Below are positions 40,089 through 49,543 of a stretch of 64,000 bases of DNA, one piece after another. The first letter of the stretch is position 1; each line of letters opens with the position of its first letter. The DNA is from Amorphoplanes digitatis (GTDB lineage: Bacteria; Actinomycetota; Actinomycetes; Mycobacteriales; Micromonosporaceae): contig NZ_JACHNH010000001.1 of the NCBI RefSeq assembly GCF_014205335.1, forward strand, positions 310,001 to 374,000. Direction: 5' to 3'. Both the position numbers and the translations under genes were made by a program. The notes under the pieces are model-generated. The model made no database searches and was not told the origin of the DNA. It saw nothing but the letters and a program-made list of their open reading frames with translations.

Positions 40089-42560
40089 TTACGCCCCGCG
40101 GGTGAACACGGGACCGGAGCCGCCGGCCGGGGGCGAGCCGGCCGACGGGAGTTCGTCGGCGTCGTACCGGTCGTCGTCGTACTGGTGATCACCGCGGTAC
40201 GGATGATCGCTGTCGTAGTGCGGAACGCTCTGCGCCGGTACCGGCGGGCGGGCCGTCGCCCGGCCGGCCGCCGGATGGTCCGGGTCGGCCGACTGGTCCA
40301 GCACCGGCGGCCAGGTGTCGACCGCGGGCGCGAGGTCCGGTACGGGTACGGGCGGCGCGGGCGGCGCCGCCTCGGCGCTCCGTGCGCCGCCGAGCCCGGC
40401 GCGGTGCAGCTTGTGCCAGCGCAGCCGGCCGCCGGTCATGGCCGTCAGCGCGGACTGGATCAGCACCAGGTACATCAGCTGCCGGTACGCGAACTGTTGC
40501 AGCGGTAGCCGCCACAGCGGGCGCATCGACTCGTTGTCGAAGCGGAACGCCACGGCCGCGGTGAAGAGTTGCAGCGCGAGCATCAGGCCCCACGCGACCA
40601 CCGTCGCGCTGAGCTCCCAGAAGACCAGCCCGTAGACGAGCATGATGTCCACGACGGGTGCGAGCAGCGGCAGCGCCACCCCGAACAGGGCCAGGAACGG
40701 CAGGCCGACGCGGCCGAAACGGCCCGAGTCGCCGGAGTCCGTCAGCGCCTTGCGGTGCTTCCACATCGCCTGCATGGTCCCGTAGCTCCACCGGTACCGC
40801 TGGCGATAGAGCTGCTCGAGGGTCGTCGGCGCCTCGGTCCACGCCTTGGCCCGCTCCTCGTAGACGACCCGCCACCCGGCCCGGCACAGCGCCATGGTGA
40901 CGTCGGTGTCCTCGGCGAGGGTCTCGTCGCTGACCCCGCCGACCTCGGCCAGTGCCACGCGGCGGAACGCGCCGATCGCGCCGGGCACGGTCGGCATGCA
41001 GTTGAGTACCTCGTAGAGGCGGCGGTCGAGGTTGAAGCCGATCACGTACTCGATGTGCTGCCACGCCGCGACCAGGGTCTGCCGGTTGCCGACCTTGACG
41101 TTGCCGGCCACCGCGCCGACCGCCGGGCTGGCGAACGGCTGCACCAGCATCCGGATCGAGTCGGGCTCGAAGATGGTGTCGCCGTCGACGGTGACGATGA
41201 TGTCGTGGCGGGCCAGCGCGATCCCGGTGTTGAGTGCGTTGGACTTGCCGCCGTTCGGCACCCGGACGACCCGCACGTTGGGCAGGCCGAGCCGCTCCAC
41301 GATCGCCGCGGTGTCGTCGGTGCTGCCGTCGTCGACGACCACGACCTCGATCTCCGGGTAGTCACCGCCGGCCAGGGACCGGACGGCGGCCTCGATGCCC
41401 TCCTTCTCGTTGTAGGCGGGCACGATGACCGAGACGGGCTCGGTGACCGGCGGGCCCCAGGACCAGTCGGGCCGGCGGCGCTGCCGGGCGTGCCGGGTGG
41501 CGAGCAGCAGCAGCAACGCCGTACGCCCGATGGTCAGCAGCCCGACCACCAGGAAGAGGCCGGCCAGCCCCCAGACCAGGCCGTCCGCCAGCCGTACCGT
41601 CCAGAACAGCCCGGAGCCGCGCAGCCGGTCGGTCGAGGCGGCAACGGGGTTTACCGGGAGCAGCGGCAGAGCGACGGTCTGGTCCTTCTCCTGCTCGGCG
41701 ATCGAGAGGTTCAGGCCCTCAGTGACCGTGGTGAAGCGGTAGCCGCGCGCCTTCATCGCCGGGATGAAGACCTTGAGCGCCGCCAGGGTCTGTGCCCGGT
41801 CGCCGCCGGCGTCGTGGAACAGGATGACCGCGGAGGAGTCACCGTGCGGTGTGGCCTGCTCGACGATCTGCGCGACGCCGGGGCGCTGCCAGTCCTCGCT
41901 GTCGATGTCGTTGACCACGACCAGGTAGCCGTGCTTGCCGGCCTCCTTGATGATCTTCCAGTTGACCTCGTCGATCGCCTGCGGCTTCGACGAGTACGGG
42001 AAGCGGACCAGGTTCGTGCGCACGTTCGCGGCCCGGGCGATGGCGACCTGGGTCTGTGACAGCTCGAGGTTGCGCCGCCACGGCGCGATGCGCTGCATGT
42101 TGGGGTGGGTGAACGTGTGCAGCCCGAGTTCGTTGCCGTCGGTGGTGATCTGCTTGGTCAGCTCCGGGTGGCGGGCGACCTCGGAGCCGACGACGAAGAA
42201 CGTGCCGTGCGCGTCGTTCTCCCGCAGGACGTCGAGCACCTTCGGCGTCCACTGTGGGTCGGGGCCGTCGTCGAAGGTGAGCGCGATGGTGCGTTCGGGC
42301 AGCCGGCTGGAGCTCTCCTGGCCGCCGGTGGTGTTGATGATCGGGCCGCCGCCGCGGATCGTCGCGGGCACCCCGGCCTGGTCGCCGACCTCGGATTCGA
42401 GGTGGTCGCTGGTGAACTCGGCGTTGATGTACGCCTGCACCACCAGCACGCCGACGAAGACGCTGATCAGCAGGACGCCGAGCAGGACGCGTGGCGGCGG
42501 CAGCAGGCGGCTCCGGGCCCGGTTGCGGTTGCGGTTACGGCGGGCCGGCGGGCGGGTCAC
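40089..42560 (-). CDS. polysaccharide deacetylase-glycosyltransferase family 2 fusion
   Basis: The 823-residue bitopic enzyme has a short cytoplasmic N-terminus and TM (about 24-45). A NodB deacetylase domain follows (about 85-290; TIALTFDDGPD, HTFTHPNM, VRFPYSSKP, ILFHDAGG). It then has TMs near 318-355 and a GT2 domain (about 375-620; VSVIVPAYNEKEG, VVVVDDGSTDDT, VDGDT, LAEDTDVT, RQRYRW). C-terminal TMs and an acidic/Tyr tail follow. The pair of functions suggests synthesis and outside-facing deacetylation of a beta-linked hexosamine polymer, as PgaB/PgaC do separately. It starts in ATGA overlap with the stop of the upstream Pro-rich gene. Confidence 0.88.
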   Translation of the reverse strand: MTRPPARRNRNRNRARSRLLPPPRVLLGVLLISVFVGVLVVQAYINAEFTSDHLESEVGDQAGVPATIRGGGPIINTTGGQESSSRLPERTIALTFDDGPDPQWTPKVLDVLRENDAHGTFFVVGSEVARHPELTKQITTDGNELGLHTFTHPNMQRIAPWRRNLELSQTQVAIARAANVRTNLVRFPYSSKPQAIDEVNWKIIKEAGKHGYLVVVNDIDSEDWQRPGVAQIVEQATPHGDSSAVILFHDAGGDRAQTLAALKVFIPAMKARGYRFTTVTEGLNLSIAEQEKDQTVALPLLPVNPVAASTDRLRGSGLFWTVRLADGLVWGLAGLFLVVGLLTIGRTALLLLLATRHARQRRRPDWSWGPPVTEPVSVIVPAYNEKEGIEAAVRSLAGGDYPEIEVVVVDDGSTDDTAAIVERLGLPNVRVVRVPNGGKSNALNTGIALARHDIIVTVDGDTIFEPDSIRMLVQPFASPAVGAVAGNVKVGNRQTLVAAWQHIEYVIGFNLDRRLYEVLNCMPTVPGAIGAFRRVALAEVGGVSDETLAEDTDVTMALCRAGWRVVYEERAKAWTEAPTTLEQLYRQRYRWSYGTMQAMWKHRKALTDSGDSGRFGRVGLPFLALFGVALPLLAPVVDIMLVYGLVFWELSATVVAWGLMLALQLFTAAVAFRFDNESMRPLWRLPLQQFAYRQLMYLVLIQSALTAMTGGRLRWHKLHRAGLGGARSAEAAPPAPPVPVPDLAPAVDTWPPVLDQSADPDHPAAGRATARPPVPAQSVPHYDSDHPYRGDHQYDDDRYDADELPSAGSPPAGGSGPVFTRGA

Positions 42561-43366
42561 GGGGTGGCCTCGGCGCTGGGGTCCGGTCCAGGATCTGGCT
42601 TCGGCTCGGGCTTCGGCTCCGGCTTCGGCTCGGGCTTCGGCTCGGGCTTCGGCTTCGGGGTGCTCGCCGGCGCCGGGTCGGCGGGGTCGGGGTCTTCGGC
42701 CGGTGGCGGCGGCGGGACCACGGGATCGCTACCCGGGCTCCCGCCACCGCCCGATCCGCCGCCGCCGTTGGCCGGGGGCTGCGCCGGCGGGGTGGGCGGG
42801 GCCGGCGGGGCCGGATCGGTGGTGGTCTCGACGGGGTCCGGGGTTGCCGGCGGGGTCGTCCCCGACTCGGCGGGTTTGGGGGTGGTCGGCTTGGTCGTGG
42901 GCTTGGTCGACGTCGGCGCGGGCGACGGGCTCCGGGACGGATCGGGAGACTCGGACGACGACCGTGGCGTGACGGAACCGGCCTCGACCGTCCGGCCGCC
43001 CGGCGCGCCGCGACGAGGGAAGACCTCGAGGATGGGCCGCGCGGCGGGCGTGGTGGTGACCGGTACCGGGGTCGGGCTGGGCCGGGCCAGGACGACGTCC
43101 TTCTCGTCGCCGCTGTCTGCCAGCCCGGGCAGGGGTAGGGGCAGGACGGCGCTGGAACTGACCGGTCCGCCGGCCAGGCTGACGCTGATGAGTCCCCCAT
43201 AAACCATGCAGAGGGCACCGAAGCCGTACGCGACCCGCCGCAGCAGGCGCCGACGGCGTCCGGTCGAGTCCACGAACACCGGCGAGGGGAGCGCGACATC
43301 GATCACCTGTGTGTCAGGGATGTCGACGTCGGCGAATGGCGGGTTATTGGGCTCCTGCAATGTCAC
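42557..43366 (-). CDS. Pro-rich single-pass membrane partner of the glycosyltransferase
   Basis: The 269-residue protein starts MTLQEPNNPPFADVDIPDTQ. A membrane helix (about 44-66, RVAYGFGALCMVYGGLISVS) is followed by an extracellular tail of Ser/Thr/Pro runs. It ends with repeated KPEP units (KPKPEPKPEPKPEPKP, residues about 240-260), encoded by 12-bp DNA repeats. Its stop overlaps the glycosyltransferase start, so it is cotranscribed and translationally coupled. It may span the wall or hold the polymer; no family is recognised. Confidence 0.75.
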   Translation of the reverse strand: MTLQEPNNPPFADVDIPDTQVIDVALPSPVFVDSTGRRRRLLRRVAYGFGALCMVYGGLISVSLAGGPVSSSAVLPLPLPGLADSGDEKDVVLARPSPTPVPVTTTPAARPILEVFPRRGAPGGRTVEAGSVTPRSSSESPDPSRSPSPAPTSTKPTTKPTTPKPAESGTTPPATPDPVETTTDPAPPAPPTPPAQPPANGGGGSGGGGSPGSDPVVPPPPPAEDPDPADPAPASTPKPKPEPKPEPKPEPKPEPKPDPGPDPSAEATP

Positions 43367-43853
43367 GCGGCGAGCTTAAGAACATCTACCGAGATCTTGA
43401 TCGGAGTCACCGGATCTGATGACGTACGAAGGGTGGGGCCGGAATCGTCCGAAACGGTGGCTACTTGCGTTTGACCTGATGGGCAAGTTGTGTGCAAGGA
43501 TTTTCGCGGACACCCGCTGACCTGCGGACAACATCACCGATCTTAAAGGTTACGCCGCTTTGGCCCGCGATTTATTGTCTAATTGCCGACTCATTCGAAA
43601 GGCATTACCCGAATGGTATTCACGATGCGATAAGTGGCATTGAAACCAATATAGCGGATTGTCCACTTTGTCGCACGTGGCCTGCCGAGACGTCCCTGTT
43701 CACGGTCTGGTCGTTAGTTGGCAACAAGATTCCCGATAACTGAGTATGGCCACCCGTTGTGTCCGCCATCGGCGGTGGTTAAGCTTCATCTTGCGCGCTC
43801 CTATCGCCCGCTTCCCCCGTGGCAGGCGATCGGGGCGCGCACCTATTCGATAA
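43367..43853. other. AT-richer intergenic region upstream of the glycosyltransferase operon
   Basis: The stretch from about 43540 to 43740 is less GC-rich than the genome around it (many TTTAT, GATAA and AAAGG words). It probably holds the promoter region for the 43366 operon. An 83-codon frame (43492-43743) has no ribosome site or family signal and is not called a gene. Confidence 0.45.
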
Positions 43854-43888
43854 AGAAACGCCCGTCGCGCGAAGCGGCGGGCGTTTCT
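43854..43888 (-). terminator. rho-independent terminator of the mannosyltransferase gene
   Basis: AGAAACGCCCG pairs with CGGGCGTTTCT (11 bp), and TCGC/GCGG extend it. Read on the minus strand a TTTCTTTAT tract follows. It lies about 50 bases past the gene's stop. Confidence 0.8.
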
Positions 43889-43935
43889 ATCGTTTCAATT
43901 CCCCGCCGGCGAGATCGTCCCCGCCGGCGGGCCGG

Positions 43936-45528
43936 TCAGATCCAGCGGCTGCCCAGCCACATGCGCGACGACCAGTCCTCATAGGGGATGAGCTGCCCGA
44001 TGAAGATCGGGTGGAACCACGCGAAGCAGAGCGCCACGAGCAGCACGTAGACGCCGACCGCGATCGTGCCGATCAGCTGCCGGTCGGAGCGCCCGGAGCC
44101 GGTGACCATCCCGGTCGACGGCGTCATGATCGCCCCGAGGGCGTAGGTGACGGCCAGGATCAGGAACGGCAGCGCCGGCAGCACGTAGAACGCGAACATC
44201 GTCCGGCCGTCGGCCACCGCGAAGTAGAACCACGGCAGCAGGCCGGCGACCACGCCGGTGCCGATGGCGAACGCGCGCCAGTCCCGCCGGGCGATGCCGA
44301 ACCAGACCAGGGCGGCCAGCGCGGGCAGGAACGACCACCACAGGATCGGCGTGCCGAGCAGCAGGATCTCGGCGGCGCAGCTGGGCGCGCCGCAGCTGCC
44401 GTTGCCGTTCCAGTAGAACGCGACCGGGCGGCCCAGCAGCAGCCACTGCCACGGCCACGACTGGTACACGTGCCGGTCGGTCAGCCCGCTGTGGAAGTCG
44501 TACGCCTGGGCGTGGTAGTGCACGAGGTTGAGCAGTGCGCCGAGGATCGGCGGCTCGCTGAGGCCGTTCGCCTCGCGGTAGTGCCGGAAGTAGCCGGTGT
44601 CCGTGACGAACCAGCCGGTCCAGGTGGCGACGTAGAAGATGATCGTCAGAACGAAGCTGAGGATCAGGTAGCCCAGATCGCCGAGGATGCCGCTCAGGAA
44701 CGCCCGGCGCACGCCGGCCGAGCGGCGGGCCTGCACCCGCCAGACCACGACCAGCATGGCGAAGAACGGCGCGAAGAACAGCGCGCTCCACTTCACCCCG
44801 CAGGCCAGCCCGAACAGCACACCCGACGTGAGCAGCCACCACGGGAAGATCCAGGGGAGCCCGCGCAGGTTGTCCGCCGGGTCGTAGCCGCGCTCCAGCG
44901 CCCGCAGCCACCGCCGCCGGTAATGGTCGCGGTCCAGCACCAGCGCCGCGAACGTGGCCAGGATGAACAGGCCGAGGAAGATGTCGAGCAGCGACGTGCG
45001 GGACAGCACCAGCTGGAAGCCGTCGAGCGCCATCAGCAGGCCAGCGATCCCGGCCAGCACGATCGAGTGGAACAGCCGGTACGCGACCCGGATCAGAATC
45101 AGGATCATGAGCGTGCCGGCGATCGCGCCCGAGATGCGCCAGCCGAACTCGTTGTTGCCGAACGCCTTCTCGCCGAGCGCGATCAGCCACTTGCCGAGGG
45201 GCGGATGCACCACGTACGCGGGCCCGTTGGTCTTCTCGTCCCACTCCACGCCGTGGTGCAGCATGTCCCAAGCGTCGGTCGGGTAGTACACCTCGTCGAA
45301 GATGTAGCCCTTGGGACGGCTGAGGCCGGCCAGCCGCAGGATCGCCGCGACCGCGACGACCAGCGCGGTGATCAGCCACGAGTAGGGGTTCCACCAGCGG
45401 TCCAGCGTCGCGAGCCGACGGCGGACGGCGTCGGGCACACCGGTGAGGCCGCCGGCCGCCGCGTCGGGTGGCCGCTCGTCCGCGGTGGCGGGTTCGGGGG
45501 TGTCGGTGTCAGCTGTCGCCGAAGTCAC
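43936..45528 (-). CDS. protein O-mannosyltransferase (PMT family)
   Basis: The 530-residue integral membrane GT-C enzyme transfers mannose from polyprenyl-P-mannose to secreted proteins. About ten or more TMs are predicted. The first extracytoplasmic loop has YIFDEVYYPTDAW (catalytic Asp-Glu) and HPPLGKWLIALGEKAFG, and further on are GFQLVLSRTSLLDIFLG, YHAQAYDFHSGLTDRHVY and SWPWQWLLLGRP. The GTG at 45528 was chosen; an ATG at 45585 would add 19 residues. An upstream open extension to 46119 is antisense to rsmI and is not part of the gene. It is divergent from rsmI, as I recall for Rv1002c-Rv1003. Confidence 0.93.
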   Translation of the reverse strand: MTSATADTDTPEPATADERPPDAAAGGLTGVPDAVRRRLATLDRWWNPYSWLITALVVAVAAILRLAGLSRPKGYIFDEVYYPTDAWDMLHHGVEWDEKTNGPAYVVHPPLGKWLIALGEKAFGNNEFGWRISGAIAGTLMILILIRVAYRLFHSIVLAGIAGLLMALDGFQLVLSRTSLLDIFLGLFILATFAALVLDRDHYRRRWLRALERGYDPADNLRGLPWIFPWWLLTSGVLFGLACGVKWSALFFAPFFAMLVVVWRVQARRSAGVRRAFLSGILGDLGYLILSFVLTIIFYVATWTGWFVTDTGYFRHYREANGLSEPPILGALLNLVHYHAQAYDFHSGLTDRHVYQSWPWQWLLLGRPVAFYWNGNGSCGAPSCAAEILLLGTPILWWSFLPALAALVWFGIARRDWRAFAIGTGVVAGLLPWFYFAVADGRTMFAFYVLPALPFLILAVTYALGAIMTPSTGMVTGSGRSDRQLIGTIAVGVYVLLVALCFAWFHPIFIGQLIPYEDWSSRMWLGSRWI

Positions 45529-45601
45529 CCCGCGATCGTAGGCTGCGGCGGAAGAGCACGGCGCCCGGAGCCCACGCGACTTCATGTGATGGACTTCTCC
45601 G

Positions 45602-46450
45602 GTGGTGGAGACGGGTACGGGCCGGGTCGTACTGGTCGGCGCGCCGCTGGGCAACGTCGGCGACGCCTCCGCCCGGCTGCGGGAGATTCTGGCGACGGCG
45701 GACGTAATCGCGGCCGAGGACACCCGGCGCCTGCTCCGCCTCGCCCGGGACCTCGACGTCACCGTCGCCGGCCGCATCGTGTCGTATTTCGAGGGCAACG
45801 AGGAGCGCCGGACCCCCGACCTGGTCGAGGCGCTGCGGGGCGGCGCGGTGGTCGCGGTCGTCACCGACGGCGGCATGCCGAGCGTCTCGGATCCGGGATA
45901 CCGCCTGGTCCGGGCCGCGCTGGACGCCGGCTTCGCGGTCACCGCGGCACCCGGGCCCAGCGCGGTGACCACCGCGCTGGCGCTGTCCGGCCTGCCCAGC
46001 GACCGGTTCTGCTTCGAGGGTTTCCTGCCGCGCACCGGCTCGGGGCGTCGTTCCCGGCTGCGCGAGCTGGCCGCCGAGCCGCGCACGCTCGTCTTCTTCG
46101 AGGCGCCGCACCGGATCACCGCGGCCCTGACCGACCTCGCCGCGACCCTCGGCGCCGAGCGCGACGCCGCGGTCTGCCGCGAGCTGACGAAGACCTACGA
46201 GGAGATCCGCCGGGGCCCGCTGGGTGAGCTCGCCGAGTGGGCGGCCGAGGCCGGGCCGCGAGGGGAGATCACCGTGGTGGTCGCCGGCGCGCCGGCCGGG
46301 CCGGCCGAGCGGCCGGCCGACGAGGAGCTACGCGCGGCGGTAGCCGAGCGCGAGGCCGGCGGCGCCTCCCGGCGCGACGCCATCCAGGCCGTCGCCGACG
46401 CGTACGGCCTGCGCAAGCGCGAGGTGTACGCGCTGGTGCACGCTCAATAG
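45602..46450 (+). CDS. rsmI: 16S rRNA (cytidine-1402-2'-O)-methyltransferase
   Basis: The 282-residue SAM-dependent enzyme has TP_methylase features: VLVGAPLGNVGDASARLRE, AAEDTRRLLRL, SYFEGNEERRTPD, TDGGMPSVSDPG (SAM loop), and APGPSAVTTALALSGLPSDRF. The C-terminal RsmI extension (EREAGGASRRDAIQAVADAY) is present. GTG at 45602 or the next GTG may start it. Its stop overlaps the end of the convergent membrane gene by 7 bp. Confidence 0.93.
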   Translation: MVETGTGRVVLVGAPLGNVGDASARLREILATADVIAAEDTRRLLRLARDLDVTVAGRIVSYFEGNEERRTPDLVEALRGGAVVAVVTDGGMPSVSDPGYRLVRAALDAGFAVTAAPGPSAVTTALALSGLPSDRFCFEGFLPRTGSGRRSRLRELAAEPRTLVFFEAPHRITAALTDLAATLGAERDAAVCRELTKTYEEIRRGPLGELAEWAAEAGPRGEITVVVAGAPAGPAERPADEELRAAVAEREAGGASRRDAIQAVADAYGLRKREVYALVHAQ

Positions 46451-47634
46451 GCGGCGGCGAGGAACCCCGCCAGCAGCACCAGCGGGCCCGCGATGCTGAT
46501 CAGCAGCGCGCCGTGCCGGGCCCGGGCGGTGTCCAGCCGGCGCGCACCGGTCAGCCCGGCGATGCCCAGCCCGCAGACCAGCAACAGCACGAGGCCGAGC
46601 GCCCAGCGCAGGTGCACCAGCATGCCGGTGCTCCCGACGTACGCCTGGCGGCTGTCGCCGCTGACCATCCGGGCCGGCGCGATCGAGCCGGTGGCGCGCC
46701 GGTCGGGCTCGACGCCGAGCAGGGTCAGGTCGTCCACCCGGTAGGCGCCGCCCGCGGCGGTGAACTGCCCCGTGCAGCGCTGGGTGACCCCCGAGCCCGT
46801 GCACCGCAGGACGGTGGCGGAGCCCCGGTCGCCGTGTCCGGCCGCGAGCCAGAGCGGCTCGGCGCTCACCCAGGCGAAGAAGGCGGCGACCAGCCCGAGG
46901 GCCAGCAGGCCGAGCAGGCCCGTCGCCGGGCGGCGCGGGTTGCGGGGGCCGCGCCGGGACCGCCGGGCGGCGCCGGCGGGCCGCCCGGGGTCGTCCAGCG
47001 CCGGCAGGCCTGCCGCCGGGCCCTCCTCGCCGGCCCGCCAGAACGGCGAAGTCTCGAGCAGGGCGGTGGTGCGCTCCTGGCGTACCCGGTCCTGTAGCGC
47101 GCGGTCCGCCCGGGCACCGTCCTCGCGGCCCCGGCCGAACCGGGGCAGCCCGGAGGGCGGCTGGCCCGGCACGGCGCCGCGCTCCAGGGCCACCGTCGGC
47201 CGGTCGCGGTCCGGCTCGGGCAGGATCATCACGTCCGGCGCCTCGCCCGCCGCAGGCTCGGGGTCGAGGGCGGCGTAGGCGGTGCTGTCGCCCCCGGTGT
47301 TGAAGCGCTCGGCGTCGACGTCCTCGTGGTGCTGCTCGACGCCCTTGGCGTCGGGGTCGACGGCGGGTTCGGGTTCGGGTAGTTCCTCGCGCTCGGTCTC
47401 CGGGCGCGTTGGCGCGGCGAGGACGTTCAGGGCCGCGGCCACGTCCTGCACCCCGGCGAGGTGGGCCTCGGCGAGCTCGGGCGCGACCGCCTCGGGTGTT
47501 TCGAGCGCCGGGTCGCCCCCCGGCGCCGAGCGGGGGCGTAGGTGCGCGCCCGGCGGGTCGGCGTACGACCACGGGCCGCCCTCGTTGTGAGGCGTTTCCC
47601 CAGGTTGTGGCGCGTCACCCGTCATGTCTCCCAT
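46444..47634 (-). CDS. unrecognised membrane protein with Pro/Glu-rich N-terminus
   Basis: From the ATG at 47634 the product is 396 residues (ATG 47625 is an equal alternative). The first 230 residues are acidic and disordered (GDAPQPGETPHNEGGPWSYA at the start). Three membrane helices lie at the C-terminus (near 240-262, TGLLGLLALGLVAAFFAWVS; 332-352; 370-392). The extracytoplasmic loop between helices 1 and 2 contains CTGSGVTQRC. The loop could form a disulfide. No family is recognised. It overlaps rsmI tail to tail. Confidence 0.65.
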   Translation of the reverse strand: MGDMTGDAPQPGETPHNEGGPWSYADPPGAHLRPRSAPGGDPALETPEAVAPELAEAHLAGVQDVAAALNVLAAPTRPETEREELPEPEPAVDPDAKGVEQHHEDVDAERFNTGGDSTAYAALDPEPAAGEAPDVMILPEPDRDRPTVALERGAVPGQPPSGLPRFGRGREDGARADRALQDRVRQERTTALLETSPFWRAGEEGPAAGLPALDDPGRPAGAARRSRRGPRNPRRPATGLLGLLALGLVAAFFAWVSAEPLWLAAGHGDRGSATVLRCTGSGVTQRCTGQFTAAGGAYRVDDLTLLGVEPDRRATGSIAPARMVSGDSRQAYVGSTGMLVHLRWALGLVLLLVCGLGIAGLTGARRLDTARARHGALLISIAGPLVLLAGFLAAAY

Positions 47635-47732
47635 TGGACTACGGGTACCCGCGGTGATCAGGTAGATACTCGGGCGTGTCGGGACAAATTGGTCAGGTCG
47701 CCGGGTGTTCGCACGGCCGGGGCGGCGGTCAC

Positions 47733-47746
47733 TACTCTTGGGCACC
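47733..47746 (+). promoter_or_regulatory. -10 element close to the metG start
   Basis: TACTCT (47733-47738) is 8 bases from the ATG at 47747, so the transcript would be leaderless or have a leader of one or two bases. No Shine-Dalgarno is seen. Confidence 0.45.
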
Positions 47747-49543
47747 ATGAGCCACGTTCTCGCCGCGGTCGCCTGGCCTTACGCCAACGGCCCGCGCCAC
47801 ATCGGTCATGTCTCCGGCTTCGGGGTGCCCTCCGACGTTTTCAGCCGGTACATGCGGATGTCCGGCCACGATGTGCTCATGGTCTCGGGCACCGACGAGC
47901 ACGGCACGCCGATCCAGGTGCAGGCCGACGCGGACGGCGTCACGCCCCGCGAGCTCGCCGACCGCTACAACCGGGTGATCGTCGAGGACCTGTGCGGCCT
48001 CGGGCTCTCCTACGACCTGTTCACCCGGACCACCACCCGCAACCACTACGCGGTCGTGCAGGAGCTGTTCACCGGCCTCTACGAGAACGGCTACATCGTC
48101 CCCAAGACCACGCTGGGCGCGATCTCCCCGTCGACCGGGCGCACGCTGCCGGACCGCTACATCGAGGGCACCTGCCCCATCTGCGGCTACGAGAGCGCCC
48201 GTGGCGACCAGTGCGACAACTGCGGCAACCAGCTCGACCCCGAGCAGCTGATCAACCCGCGCTCGCGGATCAACGGCGAGACGCCGCAGTTCGTGGAGAC
48301 CGAGCACTTCTTCCTCGACCTGCCGGCCTTCGCCCAGTCGCTGGGCAAGTGGCTGGACGCGCGCGAGGGCTGGCGCCCCAACGTGCTGAAGTTCTCCCGC
48401 AACCTGCTCGACGACCTCCAGCCCCGTGCCATCACCCGCGACCTCGAGTGGGGCATCCCGATCCCGCTCGACGGCTGGCGGGACCGCGGCGACAAGCGCA
48501 TCTACGTGTGGTTCGACGCGGTCATCGGCTACCTGTCGGCGTCGATCGAGTGGGCCCGCCGCTCCGGCGACCCGGAGGCGTGGCGGCGGTGGTGGTCGGC
48601 CGACGCGCAGGGCAAGGACGCGCTCGGCTACTACTTCATGGGCAAGGACAACATCGTCTTCCACTCGGTGATCTGGCCGTCGCTGCTGCTCGGCTACTCG
48701 GGAGCGGGCGACAAGGGCGGCAACCCCGGCTCGCTGGGCGCCCTGAACCTGCCCACCGAGGTCGTGTCGAGCGAGTACCTGACGATGGAGGGCCGCAAGT
48801 TCTCCTCGTCGCGCAAGGTGGTCATCTACGTCCGCGACTTCCTGGAGCGCTACGACGCCGACGCGCTGCGGTACTTCATCGCCGCCGCCGGCCCGGAGTC
48901 CAACGACACCGACTTCACCTGGGCGGAGTTCGTCCGGCGCAACAACGACGAGCTCGTCGCCGGCTGGGGCAACCTGGTCAACCGGTCGATCTCGATGGCG
49001 GCCAAGAACTTCGGCGAGATCCCGCCGGCGCTGGACCTGACGGCCGACGACCTCGCCCTGCTGGAGACGGCGAAGGCCGGCTTCGCCGCGGTCGGCGACC
49101 TGATCGGCAAGCACCGCCAGAAGGCGGCGATCGGCGAGGCCATGCGCGTCGTCGCCGAGGCGAACAAGTACCTCTCCGACCAGGCGCCGTGGAAGCTCAA
49201 GGCCGCCGAGGAGAAGCCGCGGATGGGCACCGTACTGCACGTGGCGCTCCAGGTCGTCAGCGACGCGAACACGCTGCTGACCCCGTTCCTGCCGCACTCG
49301 GCGCAGAAGGTGCACGAGCTGCTCGGCGGCTCGGGCGTGCACGCGCCGATGCCGTCCATCGTGGAGGTCGAGGACCTCGACGGCGGCCCGGGCTACCCGG
49401 TGCTGACCGGCGACTACACCGTCGGCGCGCGCTGGGAGTCGGTGCCGCTGGTCGCCGGAACGCCGCTGGCGGCACCGAAGCCGGTGTTCCGCAAGCTCGA
49501 CCCGTCGGTGGTCGAGGAGGAGCTGGAGCGCCTCGGCTCCTAG
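47747..49543 (+). CDS. metG: methionine-tRNA ligase
   Basis: The 598-residue class I synthetase starts [25 protein letters not shown] is intact (residues about 17-20). The zinc knuckle has CPICGY and CDNCGN, and the KMSKS loop reads KFSSSRK, a normal variant. The anticodon-binding domain ends about residue 500, and the tail has [10 protein letters not shown]. There is no C-terminal dimerisation domain, as in other short bacterial MetRS. Its stop overlaps the next gene by 4 bases tail to tail. Confidence 0.95.
   Translation: MSHVLAAVAWPYANGPRHIGHVSGFGVPSDVFSRYMRMSGHDVLMVSGTDEHGTPIQVQADADGVTPRELADRYNRVIVEDLCGLGLSYDLFTRTTTRNHYAVVQELFTGLYENGYIVPKTTLGAISPSTGRTLPDRYIEGTCPICGYESARGDQCDNCGNQLDPEQLINPRSRINGETPQFVETEHFFLDLPAFAQSLGKWLDAREGWRPNVLKFSRNLLDDLQPRAITRDLEWGIPIPLDGWRDRGDKRIYVWFDAVIGYLSASIEWARRSGDPEAWRRWWSADAQGKDALGYYFMGKDNIVFHSVIWPSLLLGYSGAGDKGGNPGSLGALNLPTEVVSSEYLTMEGRKFSSSRKVVIYVRDFLERYDADALRYFIAAAGPESNDTDFTWAEFVRRNNDELVAGWGNLVNRSISMAAKNFGEIPPALDLTADDLALLETAKAGFAAVGDLIGKHRQKAAIGEAMRVVAEANKYLSDQAPWKLKAAEEKPRMGTVLHVALQVVSDANTLLTPFLPHSAQKVHELLGGSGVHAPMPSIVEVEDLDGGPGYPVLTGDYTVGARWESVPLVAGTPLAAPKPVFRKLDPSVVEEELERLGS

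Noticed and set aside
43492..43743. 83-codon frame in the AT-richer gap
   Set aside because: No ribosome site or recognisable family; codon use unlike the neighbouring genes.
45529..46119. N-terminal extension of the mannosyltransferase frame
   Set aside because: It is antisense to the well-supported rsmI coding region, and family members start near 45528.
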